From: Methylobacterium terricola
GTDB taxonomy: Bacteria; Pseudomonadota; Alphaproteobacteria; Rhizobiales; Beijerinckiaceae
Length of the DNA: 64,000 nt
Direction: 5' to 3'
Assembly: GCF_006151805.1 (NCBI RefSeq)
Contig: NZ_VDDA01000015.1
Location: 1-64,000 of the forward strand
Position 1 is the stretch's first letter; each line of letters opens with the position of its first letter. The notes below the pieces were generated by a model. It worked only from the letters and a program-made list of their open reading frames with translations. It had not been told where the DNA came from and made no database searches. Both the position numbers and the translations under genes were made by a program. Below, piece after piece: positions 24,807-32,702 of the stretch.

Positions 24807-24959
24807 TTACGGCTGCATCCACATCTGCGCCGCGAGCGCCCGGGCCCGGGCGACCCGGATGTGATCGAGCGTCGAGAACCCGATCACCAGGGCCCCGGCC
24901 AGCAGGGCGACCGGCAGCGCGAGCGCCAGGAAACGGTTCTGCCGCGGCGGCGTGGTCAT
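24807..24959 (-). CDS. 50-residue single-pass membrane protein
   Basis: A short gene reading MTTPPRQNRFLALALPVALL onwards, with one hydrophobic helix (residues about 10-29), then a charged helix (DHIRVARARALAAQ) and the end MWMQP. The start ATG at 24959 is preceded by GGAGGAGGATGC, a very strong ribosome binding site, which is the main evidence that it is real. No family is recognised. It could be a small inner-membrane regulator or an assembly factor. Its 3' end faces the end of the candidate RNA. Confidence 0.6.
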   Translation of the reverse strand: MTTPPRQNRFLALALPVALLAGALVIGFSTLDHIRVARARALAAQMWMQP

Positions 24960-25061
24960 GCATCCTCCTCCCATTCGTCCGGCGGGGCGCGCCTCAGGGA
25001 ACGCCCTCGGCCCTCCCTGGTGCCAGCCGGGGCGCGGGGCGCCAAGGGGGGATGCGGGGCG

Positions 25062-25307
25062 TCAGCCCGCGAGCGGCGCGAAGAAGCAGATGACGGTGCC
25101 GCCATTGTGGCACCAATGGTAGCCCCCGTCCTTGCTCGGGCGCACCTTGGCCAGCGGCACGAAGATCCCGTGCGTCCGGTAGCCGCCCGGCACCTCGACG
25201 GCGTCGGAGATCGGCTCGCAATCCTGATCCGAGCAGCATTCGAAGGGGTACCAGGAATGCGTCGGCTGGACGAGGGAGAGCGCGGCGACGGCGAGGGCGA
25301 CCTTCAT
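25062..25307 (-). CDS. Small cysteine-rich secreted protein
   Basis: An 81-residue protein with a signal peptide (MKVALAVAALSLVQPTHS) and a mature part containing four clustered cysteines: FECCSDQDCEP near its N-terminus and HWCHNGGTVICFF near the C-terminus. The PGGYRTHGIFVPLAKVRPSKDGGYHWC block is a pattern I associate with small uncharacterised secreted proteins of Rhizobiales. The cysteines may form disulfides or bind metal together with the histidines. The ATG at 25307 has AGGAGGT 10 nt upstream. Confidence 0.72.
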   Translation of the reverse strand: MKVALAVAALSLVQPTHSWYPFECCSDQDCEPISDAVEVPGGYRTHGIFVPLAKVRPSKDGGYHWCHNGGTVICFFAPLAG

Positions 25308-25538
25308 GGACGGCGTACCTCCTGCGACGGAATCCGGACCGGGCGGGACCGGACGGCGGGAGCGGCACGCCACGTGCCAGACCGGGACGCGTCATCGGCG
25401 CGCAGGCCCGTCCTCCCGCGATCCGGCGCGTCCGGTGCGCCTTCTCGGGCATCGATCATCGCGCCGCAGGCCCCGGAAGAAAACGTCTCCGATTGCATGG
25501 GATGGATTTCGAGGCCGGAATCAGGGCAGACCCGCCCG

Positions 25539-26135
25539 ATGCGCCCGTTCGATGCCCGCCACGCCGCCCGCTATCCCGTCGTCATCGGCTGCGACGAGGT
25601 CGGCCGCGGCGCCCTGTGCGGCCCGGTGATCGTGGCGGCGGTGCATTTCGATCCCGCCGCCCTGGCCCCGGACCTGCTGGAGGCCCTCGACGACAGCAAG
25701 CGCCTCGACGCCGCCACCCGGGAGCGCCTGGCGCCGCGGATCCGGTCGGCGGCCCGCGTGGCGCTGGCGGGCGCCTCGCGCGACCTGATCGACCGCATCA
25801 ACGTGCGCGCCGCCACTCTCGACGCGATGCGCCGGGCGGTCGTCGGGCTCGGGATCGCCGCCGAGGTGGCCGTGGACGGGCGCGACGTGCCCCCCGGCCT
25901 GTCCGTGCCCGGCCGCGCCGTCGTCGGCGGCGACCGGCTGGTGCCGCAGATCGCCGCCGCCTCGATCGTCGCCAAGGTGGTGCGCGACCAGCTGATGCGG
26001 GCGCTGGCCTTGCGCCACCCGGCCTATGCGTGGGAGCGCAACGTCGGCTACGGCACCGCCGCGCACCGGGCCGCGATGGCGGGGCAAGGCCTCACCCGGC
26101 ACCATCGCCTCAGCTTCAAGTCGCGCGCCTCGTGA
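25539..26135 (+). CDS. rnhB: Ribonuclease HII
   Basis: A 198-residue RNase HII that cuts the RNA strand of RNA-DNA hybrids and single ribonucleotides in DNA. The carboxylates are Asp19 and Glu20 (GCDEVGRGALCGPV), Asp113 (AVDGR) and the later Asp in VVRDQ; the ASIVAKVVRD motif is present. The last part GYGTAAHRAAM and HHRLSF is typical. The ATG at 25539 is likely; an in-frame ATG at 25497 would add 14 residues. In other Rhizobiales rnhB often lies beside a DNA methyltransferase gene; that is not the case here. Confidence 0.93.
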   Translation: MRPFDARHAARYPVVIGCDEVGRGALCGPVIVAAVHFDPAALAPDLLEALDDSKRLDAATRERLAPRIRSAARVALAGASRDLIDRINVRAATLDAMRRAVVGLGIAAEVAVDGRDVPPGLSVPGRAVVGGDRLVPQIAAASIVAKVVRDQLMRALALRHPAYAWERNVGYGTAAHRAAMAGQGLTRHHRLSFKSRAS

Positions 26136-26172
26136 CGTCGTCCATGCGCCGCCCGCGCTTCCGCTCGGGCCC

Positions 26173-26191
26173 GGGAGCGTCGTAAGCTCCC
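26173..26191. terminator. Short hairpin after rnhB
   Basis: GGGAGC and GCTCCC flank a 7-nt loop, 37 bp after the rnhB stop codon. There is no T-run, so termination would be weak or Rho-assisted. Confidence 0.3.
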
Positions 26192-26271
26192 GTCGACGCG
26201 CAACGAGCCGAACGGCCGGCGCCACCAGGGAGGACGATCCGCGTGAGCACCTTCAGCCAAGGGGCTGCCCG

Positions 26272-27870
26272 ATGAGGCCGATGTCGCGCCGGGTGATGAA
26301 CCTCGCCCATTCCCTCACCCAGGCCGCTGCGCGCCACCCCGATCGCCCGGCCATCCGGTGGGGCGAGCGGAGCTGGACCTGGGCGGCCTTCGATGCCCGG
26401 GTCTCGGGCCTCGCGCATGCGCTCGCGGCCCGCGGGATCCGCAAGGGCGACCGCCTGCTGGTCCATGCCCGCAACGGCAACGCGATCCTGGAGATCATGT
26501 ATGCGGCGTTCCGGCTCGGCGCCGTGTTCGTGCCGACGAACTTCCGGCTGATGCCGGACGACGTCGCCTACCTCGCCGGGCAATCGGGCGCCGCCGCCTT
26601 CCTGTGCCACGCCGACTACCCCGACCACGTCGCCGCCGTACGCGCCGCCTGCCCGTCCCTGCGCCACGTCGTCGTCATCGGCGAGGGCCCGGCCGGGGGC
26701 GAGGCCTACGAGGACCTGCTCGCCGAGGGCATGGGCCGGCAGACCGCGAACGCGGCGGTCGAGCACGACGATCCGTGCTGGTTCTTCTACACCTCCGGCA
26801 CCACCGGCAAGCCGAAGGCCGCGGTGCTCACCCACGGCCAGATGGCCTTCGTGATCACCAACCACCTCTGCGACCTGATGCCGGGCACGAGCGCGGAGAC
26901 CGATGCCTCGCTGGTGGTGGCACCGCTCTCGCACGGGGCCGGGGTGCACGCGGTGGCGCAGGTCGCCCGCGCGGTGACCTCGGTGCTGCCGGCCTCCGAG
27001 CGCTTCGACGCGGCTGAGGTCTGGGGCCTGGTGGCGCGCCACCGCATCACCAACATGTTCACCGTGCCGACGATCCTCAAGATGATGGTCGAGCATCCGG
27101 CGGTCGACGCGAACGACCATTCGTCCCTGCGCTACATCATCTATGCCGGCGCGCCGATGTACCGCGAGGACCAGAAGCGGGCGTTGCGCACTCTCGGCAA
27201 GGTGATCGTGCAGTATTTCGGCCTCGGGGAGGTCACCGGCAACATCACGGTGCTGCCCCCCGCCCTGCACGAGGCGGAGGACGGGCCGGGGGTGAGGATC
27301 GGCACCTGCGGGTTCGAGCGGACCGGGATGCAGGTGCAGATCCAGGACCCGGAAGGGCGCGAGGTCGGTCCCGGCGAGACCGGCGAGATCTGCGTCTGCG
27401 GGCCGGCGGTGTTCGCCGGCTACTGGGAGAACCCCAAGGCCAATGCCGAGGCGTTTCGCGACGGCTGGTTCCGCACCGGCGACCTCGGCACCCTCGATGC
27501 CGAGCGATTCCTCACCATCACCGGCCGCGCCTCCGACATGTACATCTCGGGCGGCTCGAACATCTATCCGCGCGAGATCGAGGAGAAGATCCTGGCCCAT
27601 CCGGCGGTGGCCGAGACGGCGGTACTCGGCGTGCCGGACCCGACCTGGGGCGAGATCGGCATCGCGGTCTGCGTGCCCCGCGAAGGCATGGCGCTGTCGG
27701 AGGAGGACGTGATGGCGTTCCTGTTCGACAAGGTCGCCCGCTACAAGCTGCCCCGCCGGGTCATCCTGCGCGAGTCGCTGCCGAAATCCGGCTACGGCAA
27801 GATCACCAAGAAGATGGTGCGCGAGGAGCTGGAGGCCGCAGGTCTTCTCGGCGAGAGGGCACAGAAGTGA
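26272..27870 (+). CDS. Class I adenylate-forming acyl-CoA synthetase
   Basis: A 532-residue AMP-binding enzyme that activates a carboxylic acid as acyl-AMP and then acyl-CoA. The P-loop is YTSGTTGKPKAAVL, followed by the FGLGEVTG region, the GWFRTGDLGTLD hinge-side motif and the catalytic C-terminal lysine in LPKSGYGKITKK. The sequence fits medium/long-chain or aromatic acyl-CoA synthetases; the substrate is not determined. The ATG at 26272 has AAGGGG 7 nt upstream; a later in-frame ATG at 26296 (MNLAHSLTQ) fits many homologues. Its stop overlaps the start of the PPC-domain gene as GTGA. Confidence 0.9.
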   Translation: MRPMSRRVMNLAHSLTQAAARHPDRPAIRWGERSWTWAAFDARVSGLAHALAARGIRKGDRLLVHARNGNAILEIMYAAFRLGAVFVPTNFRLMPDDVAYLAGQSGAAAFLCHADYPDHVAAVRAACPSLRHVVVIGEGPAGGEAYEDLLAEGMGRQTANAAVEHDDPCWFFYTSGTTGKPKAAVLTHGQMAFVITNHLCDLMPGTSAETDASLVVAPLSHGAGVHAVAQVARAVTSVLPASERFDAAEVWGLVARHRITNMFTVPTILKMMVEHPAVDANDHSSLRYIIYAGAPMYREDQKRALRTLGKVIVQYFGLGEVTGNITVLPPALHEAEDGPGVRIGTCGFERTGMQVQIQDPEGREVGPGETGEICVCGPAVFAGYWENPKANAEAFRDGWFRTGDLGTLDAERFLTITGRASDMYISGGSNIYPREIEEKILAHPAVAETAVLGVPDPTWGEIGIAVCVPREGMALSEEDVMAFLFDKVARYKLPRRVILRESLPKSGYGKITKKMVREELEAAGLLGERAQK

Positions 27871-28745
27871 GCGCTGCCCCGATGCGGTCCGGGACCCCGC
27901 CCTTCGCCACCCTGGCGCAGCCAGGCCCCCTGCGGGCGGAGCGCTGGCTCGCCGCAGGCGGTTCGCTGATCCACCGCCCTCTCGACCTCGCGCCGGGGCG
28001 CACGCTCCTCGACGCCCTCGCGGGCTCCCTCGGCGAGGCCGGGATGCGCGGCGGCGTCGTGCACCTGACGGGCGGGAGCTTCGCGCCCTTCGCCTACGTG
28101 ATGCCGGCCCTCTCGGCCGAACCGCGTTACGCCGCCTATTACAGCGAGACCTTCCGGCCCGGGGGCGAGACCCGGCTGGAGCGGGCGAGCGCCACCTTCG
28201 GCGAGCGCGACGGCGCGGCCTTCCTGCACATTCACGGCACCTGGATCGAGGCCGACGGGCGCCGCCGCGCCGGCCACCTGCTGCCGGCGGAGGTCGTGGT
28301 GTCCGAACCGGTCCGGGCCGAGGCCTGGGGCACGGCGGAGGCCGCCTGGCGGGTCGAGCCGGATGCCGAGACCAACTTCTCGCTGTTCACCCCCGCGGGT
28401 CCCGGGGCGGATGCGCCGGCCTGCCTGCTGCTGAAGATCCAGCCGAACGAGGAGATCCACGCCGCCATCGAGGCGGCGGCCCGCGCGCACGGCGTCGCGG
28501 CGGCGCGGGTGCGGGGCATCGGCAGCATCGTCCGGCCGACCTTCGCCGACGGGCGGGCGATCCCGACCGATGCGAGCGAGGTGCTGATCCGCGACGGGTC
28601 CGTGCGGCCAGGGCCGGATGGCCGGCTGGCGGCGCATCTCGACATCGCGGTGGTGGATGTTGCGGGCGGCATCCACGAAGGCGTCCTGCGTCGCGGCGCC
28701 AACGCCGCCTGCATCACCTTCGAGCTGTGCCTGACGGCGGAATGA
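27867..28745 (+). CDS. Protein with two PPC (DUF296) domains
   Basis: A 292-residue protein beginning with a GTG that overlaps the stop of the acyl-CoA synthetase gene (GTGA), so translation is coupled. It carries two PPC/DUF296-like domains: residues about 25-165, including FLHIHGTWIEADGRRRAGHL, and about 185-290, including CLLLKIQPNEEIHAAIEAAA and VRGIGSIVRP. PPC domains form trimers; in plants they are joined to AT-hooks, while bacterial stand-alone forms have no settled role. The histidine cluster HIHG could bind metal. The coupling suggests a role in the same pathway as the synthetase. Confidence 0.82.
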   Translation: MSAAPMRSGTPPFATLAQPGPLRAERWLAAGGSLIHRPLDLAPGRTLLDALAGSLGEAGMRGGVVHLTGGSFAPFAYVMPALSAEPRYAAYYSETFRPGGETRLERASATFGERDGAAFLHIHGTWIEADGRRRAGHLLPAEVVVSEPVRAEAWGTAEAAWRVEPDAETNFSLFTPAGPGADAPACLLLKIQPNEEIHAAIEAAARAHGVAAARVRGIGSIVRPTFADGRAIPTDASEVLIRDGSVRPGPDGRLAAHLDIAVVDVAGGIHEGVLRRGANAACITFELCLTAE

Positions 28746-29286
28746 GGCCGTCGCGCTCGACGGCGTAGACGTGGACGCGTTCGTCGCGGGCCCGGGCCGG
28801 CGCGTGGATCACCGCCTCGCCCTGAAAGGTCATGCCGCAGGCCCGCATCACCGCGAACGAGCCTGCATTCCCCGGCTGGGCGCTGGCCTCGACCCGGTCG
28901 AGATCGAGCCATGCGACGGCGGCCGGCAGCAGGGCGGCGGCCGCCTCGCGCAAGTAGCCGCGACGCTGATGCGGCTCGCCGAGCCAGTAGCCGAGGGTGG
29001 CTGTCCGTGGGTCCTCGCGGGTCCGGTGCAGCATGATCCAGCCAAGGAGCTCGCCCCTGTCGCGGGCGGTCACCGCGAGGGAGAGCGCCTGCCCGGACGC
29101 GGCGAGGGCGCGCGCCATGGCGATCCGCTCCCGCGCCCTCGCGACGGTGAAGGGCAGCGGCCACATCGCGAGCCACCGGCTGACGGCCGGGGTCATCAGG
29201 GCGCTGGTCGCCTCGGCATCCTCAGGGGCAACGAGGCGCAGGTGGAGGCGGGGCGTGTCGAGGGCGAGTGAAGGGGCGCCGGTCAT
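28714..29286 (-). CDS. GNAT-family N-acetyltransferase
   Basis: A 190-residue protein of the RimJ/RimL type. It starts LDTPRLHLRLVAPEDAEATS, has the acetyl-CoA loop region GEPHQRRGYLREAAAALL (about residues 103-120; the Q/RxxGxG/A-like turn is QRRGYL) and the ASAQPGNAGSFAVMRACGM segment that follows in this family. The target is unknown; protein N-terminal or small-molecule acetylation is possible. Its 3' end overlaps the convergent PPC gene by 32 bp. Confidence 0.88.
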   Translation of the reverse strand: MTGAPSLALDTPRLHLRLVAPEDAEATSALMTPAVSRWLAMWPLPFTVARARERIAMARALAASGQALSLAVTARDRGELLGWIMLHRTREDPRTATLGYWLGEPHQRRGYLREAAAALLPAAVAWLDLDRVEASAQPGNAGSFAVMRACGMTFQGEAVIHAPARARDERVHVYAVERDGLIPPSGTARR

Positions 29287-29368
29287 GGCGTCAGGGTAGC
29301 AGGGATCGCCGTTCGGGACATGCCACCCTGCCACTGTCTCGGCGGCGCCACATCGGGCGACGCGCCCC

Positions 29369-30481
29369 TCAAAACAAGCTGTACTGACCGCCCACCCCCA
29401 CCGGCACGCTGAACAGATCAGCCCGCAACCGCACCCGCTCCGCCGGGTACCCGAGCCGCGCCATCGCCACCCGCATCCGCTGATCGAGCAGGTCCGCGTA
29501 GGGCCCGGTCCCGGTGAAGCGCCGCCCATACGTCGCGTCGTAGACCTTGCCGCCCCGGGCTTGGGCGAGCAGCGAGAAGGCCCGCCCGGCCTTGTCGGGG
29601 TAATGCTCGGCGAACCAGTCGCGCATCAGGTCGGCGAGTTCGTGCGGCAGGCGCAGCAGCACGCCGCCGGCCTCGCTCGCCCCGGCCTCCCGGGCCCGGG
29701 CCAGCACGTTTTCGAGCTCGTGGTCGTTGAGGCCCGGGATCAGCGGCGCCACCAGCACCATCACGGGCACGCCGGCCTCGGCCAGCGCCCGGATCGCCGC
29801 CAGGCGCTTCTCGGGCCTCGGCGCCCGGGGCTCCATCCGTCGGGCGAGGTCGGGGTCGAGGGTGGTGACCGAGAGCGCGACCTTCACCAGCCCGTTGCGC
29901 GCCATCGGCGTCAGGATATCGAGGTCCCGCAGCACGAGGTCGGACTTCGTGACGAGGCCGACCGGGTGGCGGAAGCGGGCCAGCACCTCCAGCACCCCTC
30001 GCGTCAGGCGGTAGCGTCGCTCGATCGGCTGGTAGGGATCGGTCGCGGTGCCCAGCGCGATGGTGCGGGGCGTGTAGCCGCGGGCCGAAAGCTCCCGTTC
30101 CAGCAGGGACGCGGCGTCGGGCTTGGCGAACAGCTTCGTCTCGAAGTCGAGCCCCGGCGAGAGGCCCGCATAGGCGTGGTTCGGCCGGGCGAAGCAGTAG
30201 ACGCAGCCATGCTCGCAGCCGCGATACGGATTGATCGAGCGGTCGAATCCGATATCGGGCGATGTGTTGCGGGTGATGATGCTGCGCGCCCGCTCCATCG
30301 TCACCTCGGTGCGCAGCGGCCGCAGGTCCTCCTCGAGCTCCCAGCCATCCGCGAAGGCCTCGCGGTCGGCGGCCTCGAACCGGCCGGTCGGGTTGGCGGT
30401 GGCGCCGCGCCCGCGGCGGCTCGCCGCCGCCGGGGTCGATCCGGCGAGGCGCCCTCCCTGCCGCCCGCATCCCGCTTCCAT
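29369..30481 (-). CDS. PA0069-family radical SAM protein
   Basis: A 370-residue radical SAM enzyme with the cluster motif Cys89, Cys93, Cys96 (CEHGCVYC), preceded by FDRSINPYRG, which is specific to the PA0069/SplB-like group. Further family marks are LGTATDPYQPIERRYRLTRG and the MVLVAPLIPGLND strand. The family resembles spore photoproduct lyase-like proteins but its reaction is unknown. The ATG at 30481 has GGAGGT 5 nt upstream. An Arg/Gly/Ala-rich N-terminal tail of about 50 residues looks disordered. It is divergent from the next gene. Confidence 0.92.
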   Translation of the reverse strand: MEAGCGRQGGRLAGSTPAAASRRGRGATANPTGRFEAADREAFADGWELEEDLRPLRTEVTMERARSIITRNTSPDIGFDRSINPYRGCEHGCVYCFARPNHAYAGLSPGLDFETKLFAKPDAASLLERELSARGYTPRTIALGTATDPYQPIERRYRLTRGVLEVLARFRHPVGLVTKSDLVLRDLDILTPMARNGLVKVALSVTTLDPDLARRMEPRAPRPEKRLAAIRALAEAGVPVMVLVAPLIPGLNDHELENVLARAREAGASEAGGVLLRLPHELADLMRDWFAEHYPDKAGRAFSLLAQARGGKVYDATYGRRFTGTGPYADLLDQRMRVAMARLGYPAERVRLRADLFSVPVGVGGQYSLF

Positions 30482-30600
30482 TCCGACCTCCGTGCCGTTC
30501 ACGCTCAAGATTGGAACAAAGCAGGAACAATCACAAGAGCCCATGGAAATGCCAACGATCGAGGCAGGACGGAACGCCTCCCATCCGCTATGGCGCGATC

Positions 30601-31116
30601 ATGTTCACCGCTGCCATCCATCTCCCCGGCGCGATCGACCCGGATCGCATCGACGCCCTCGCCGACACCCTCGCCGCCCTGGTGGCCGGCGTCGCGGCGG
30701 GGGTGGTGGGCGATGCGGTCATCACGACGGCGCATCCGGACGACCCGGAGGTCGCCACCATGGCGGAGAGCACCGGCGCGGCCCTGGTGGCGCGGGGCGG
30801 GAGTCCCTGGGTCGAGGCGGCGCGCGTCGCCCGGAGACCCTGGATGCTGTGCCTGGAGGCCGGCGACGTACCGGCGGCGGGGTGGATCCGGATCCTCGAC
30901 CGGTTCGGCGCCACCGGGTCCATCCACTCGGTCGGCCGATTGCGGCGCCCGCACGCGCCCCTGTTCGAGCGGATCGCCGGCCGGCGCGAGGCGCTGACCG
31001 GGACGCGCCAGGTGCGGGCGGGCGATCTCGCGCCGGTGCAGACCGTGCGGGCGGGCCTGCCGCTGCGCGCCCGCCTGCCGGTCAGGTCCCTGCGGGCTTC
31101 GCTGCTGCGGGGCTAG
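30601..31116 (+). CDS. Short glycosyltransferase-like protein of unknown function
   Basis: A 171-residue protein. The stretch AESTGAALVARGGSPWVEAA followed by RPWMLCLEAGDVPAAGWIRIL resembles the nucleotide-sugar region of family 2 glycosyltransferases of the TIGR04283 type, where the acidic DXD equivalent follows a W-L-hydrophobic strand. Here the DXD is replaced by EAGD, and the N-terminal Rossmann part is short, so it may be a degenerate or non-catalytic relative. It ends in an Arg-rich tail. The 3' end overlaps the convergent moaB gene by 35 bp. The ATG at 30601 is the best start. Confidence 0.55.
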   Translation: MFTAAIHLPGAIDPDRIDALADTLAALVAGVAAGVVGDAVITTAHPDDPEVATMAESTGAALVARGGSPWVEAARVARRPWMLCLEAGDVPAAGWIRILDRFGATGSIHSVGRLRRPHAPLFERIAGRREALTGTRQVRAGDLAPVQTVRAGLPLRARLPVRSLRASLLRG

Positions 31117-31675
31117 CCGCTCCGCGCTTCAGGTGCTCGTCGAGACGCGGCATGATCTCGACGAAGTTGCACGGCCGGTGCCGGTAGTCGAGCTGAGCCG
31201 CCAGGATCCCGTCCCAGGCGTCGCGGCAGGCGCCGGGCGAGCCCGGCAGCACGAACACGTAGGTGGCGTTCACCACCCCGGCGGTCGCCCGCGATTGCAG
31301 CGTCGAGGTGCCGATCTTGTCGTAGGAGATGCGGTGGAAGATGGCGGAGAAGCCGTCCATCCGCTTCTCGAACAGCGGCTCCAGGGCCTCCGGCGTCACG
31401 TCGCGGCCGGTGAAGCCGGTGCCGCCGGTGGTGATCACGACGTCGACCCCCGGATCTTGCGCCCAGGCGGTCACCTGGGCGCGGATCGCCTCGACGTCGT
31501 CCGGCACGATCGCCCGGGCTGCGAGGCGGTGGCCGGCCGCGCTCAGCCGCTCCGCCAGCGTATCGCCGGAGCGGTCGTCGGCGCGGGTGCGGGTATCGGA
31601 AACCGTCAGCACCGCGACCGAGAGCGGCACGAACTCCCGGGCGAAGTCGAGGCGGGCTTGGTCGAGACTTGCCAT
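31082..31675 (-). CDS. moaB: Molybdenum cofactor biosynthesis protein B
   Basis: A 197-residue MoaB/Mog-fold protein. The molybdopterin-binding loop is VVITTGGTGFTGRDVTPEAL (residues 79-98), followed by FSAIFHRISYDKIGTSTLQSR and VFVLPGSPGACRDAW. MoaB-type proteins adenylylate molybdopterin or take part near that step. The first base of its ATG is shared with the stop of the upstream zinc peptidase gene (TGATG), so the two are translationally coupled. Length is slightly above E. coli MoaB because of an Ala/Lys-rich tail. Confidence 0.92.
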   Translation of the reverse strand: MASLDQARLDFAREFVPLSVAVLTVSDTRTRADDRSGDTLAERLSAAGHRLAARAIVPDDVEAIRAQVTAWAQDPGVDVVITTGGTGFTGRDVTPEALEPLFEKRMDGFSAIFHRISYDKIGTSTLQSRATAGVVNATYVFVLPGSPGACRDAWDGILAAQLDYRHRPCNFVEIMPRLDEHLKRGAASPAAAKPAGT

Positions 31676-32586
31676 CACAGCTGCGAGGCCCGGAAGGTGT
31701 CGCAGGACTGGGTCTGGCCGCTGCGATAGCCGGTCTGGAACCAGCGCATCCGCTGCGCCGAGGAGCCGTGGGTGAAGGAATCCGGCACGACGTAGCCCTG
31801 GCTCTGCTTCTGCAGCTTGTCGTCGCCGATGGCGCTGGCCGCCTGCATCGCTTCCTCGATGTCGCCGGGCTCGAGCGCATTGAAGCGGTCGTTCGAGTTC
31901 TTGGCCCAGACGCCGGCGAGGCAATCGGCCATCAACTCGACGCGGACCGAGAGGGCGTTCGACTCGCGCTCGCCGACCTGCTGCTGCTTGCGCTGGACCT
32001 TCGGCAGGATGCCGAGCACATCCTGGACGTGGTGGCCGACCTCGTGGGCGATCACGTAGGCGTAGGCGAAGTCGCCCTTCACGTGGAACTTCTGCTCCAT
32101 CTCCTTGAAGAAGGAGGTATCGAGATAGACCTTTTTGTCGAGCGGGCAGTAGAACGGGCCCATCGCCGCCCGGGCCTGGCCGCAGCCGCTGCGGGTGCCG
32201 CCGGTATAGAGCACCATCGTGGTCGGGGTGTATTGCCGGCCGGTCTGGTTCGGCAGCACCTGGCTCCAGACGTCCTCGGTGTTGCCGAGAATCGCGGCGG
32301 CGAACTTGCCGGTCTGGTCGGACGGCGCCCCGGTGCGCCGGTCGGGCTGGCGGCCCTGCGGCTGGCTCTGTTCCTGGGGCGCGCGCTGGCGCGTCACGGT
32401 TTCGGCGCCGCCGATCAGGATCGCCGGGTTGATGCCGGTGACCCAGCCGATGATGCACAGAATCACGATCGTGCCGATGCCGAGGCCCCCGGCCCCACCG
32501 CCGGGGAACCCGAATCCGCCGCCGCCACCGCCCTCGCCGCGGCGGTCTTCGACGTTGTCGGAGGAGCGAAAATCTTCCCAGCGCAT
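31675..32586 (-). CDS. Neutral zinc metallopeptidase, YpfJ family
   Basis: A 303-residue protein with a glycine-rich cytosolic N-terminus (residues 17-37), a membrane anchor (about 37-58) and an extracytoplasmic peptidase domain. The zinc motif is HEVGHH at about 181-186, with a conserved downstream acidic helix (VELMADCLAGVWA). Cysteines in SGCGQA and FYCPLD are family features. Its job in the envelope is unknown. It precedes moaB, and the two genes overlap by one base. Confidence 0.92.
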   Translation of the reverse strand: MRWEDFRSSDNVEDRRGEGGGGGGFGFPGGGAGGLGIGTIVILCIIGWVTGINPAILIGGAETVTRQRAPQEQSQPQGRQPDRRTGAPSDQTGKFAAAILGNTEDVWSQVLPNQTGRQYTPTTMVLYTGGTRSGCGQARAAMGPFYCPLDKKVYLDTSFFKEMEQKFHVKGDFAYAYVIAHEVGHHVQDVLGILPKVQRKQQQVGERESNALSVRVELMADCLAGVWAKNSNDRFNALEPGDIEEAMQAASAIGDDKLQKQSQGYVVPDSFTHGSSAQRMRWFQTGYRSGQTQSCDTFRASQL

Positions 32587-32702
32587 GTCAGCGTCCCGTC
32601 GGCCCGTGAACCTTGGCCGCGACGGCTACGCGGCGCAGGCCCGAGGCTCAAGAGTAATCGACCAGGACCGGCACGGTTCCGCTTCGTCGCGCCGGCCGAC
32701 GG

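Noticed and set aside
24764..24809. Terminator for the minus-strand 50-residue gene
   Set aside because: On the minus strand the A-run precedes the stem and no T-run follows it, so the signal only works for plus-strand transcription.
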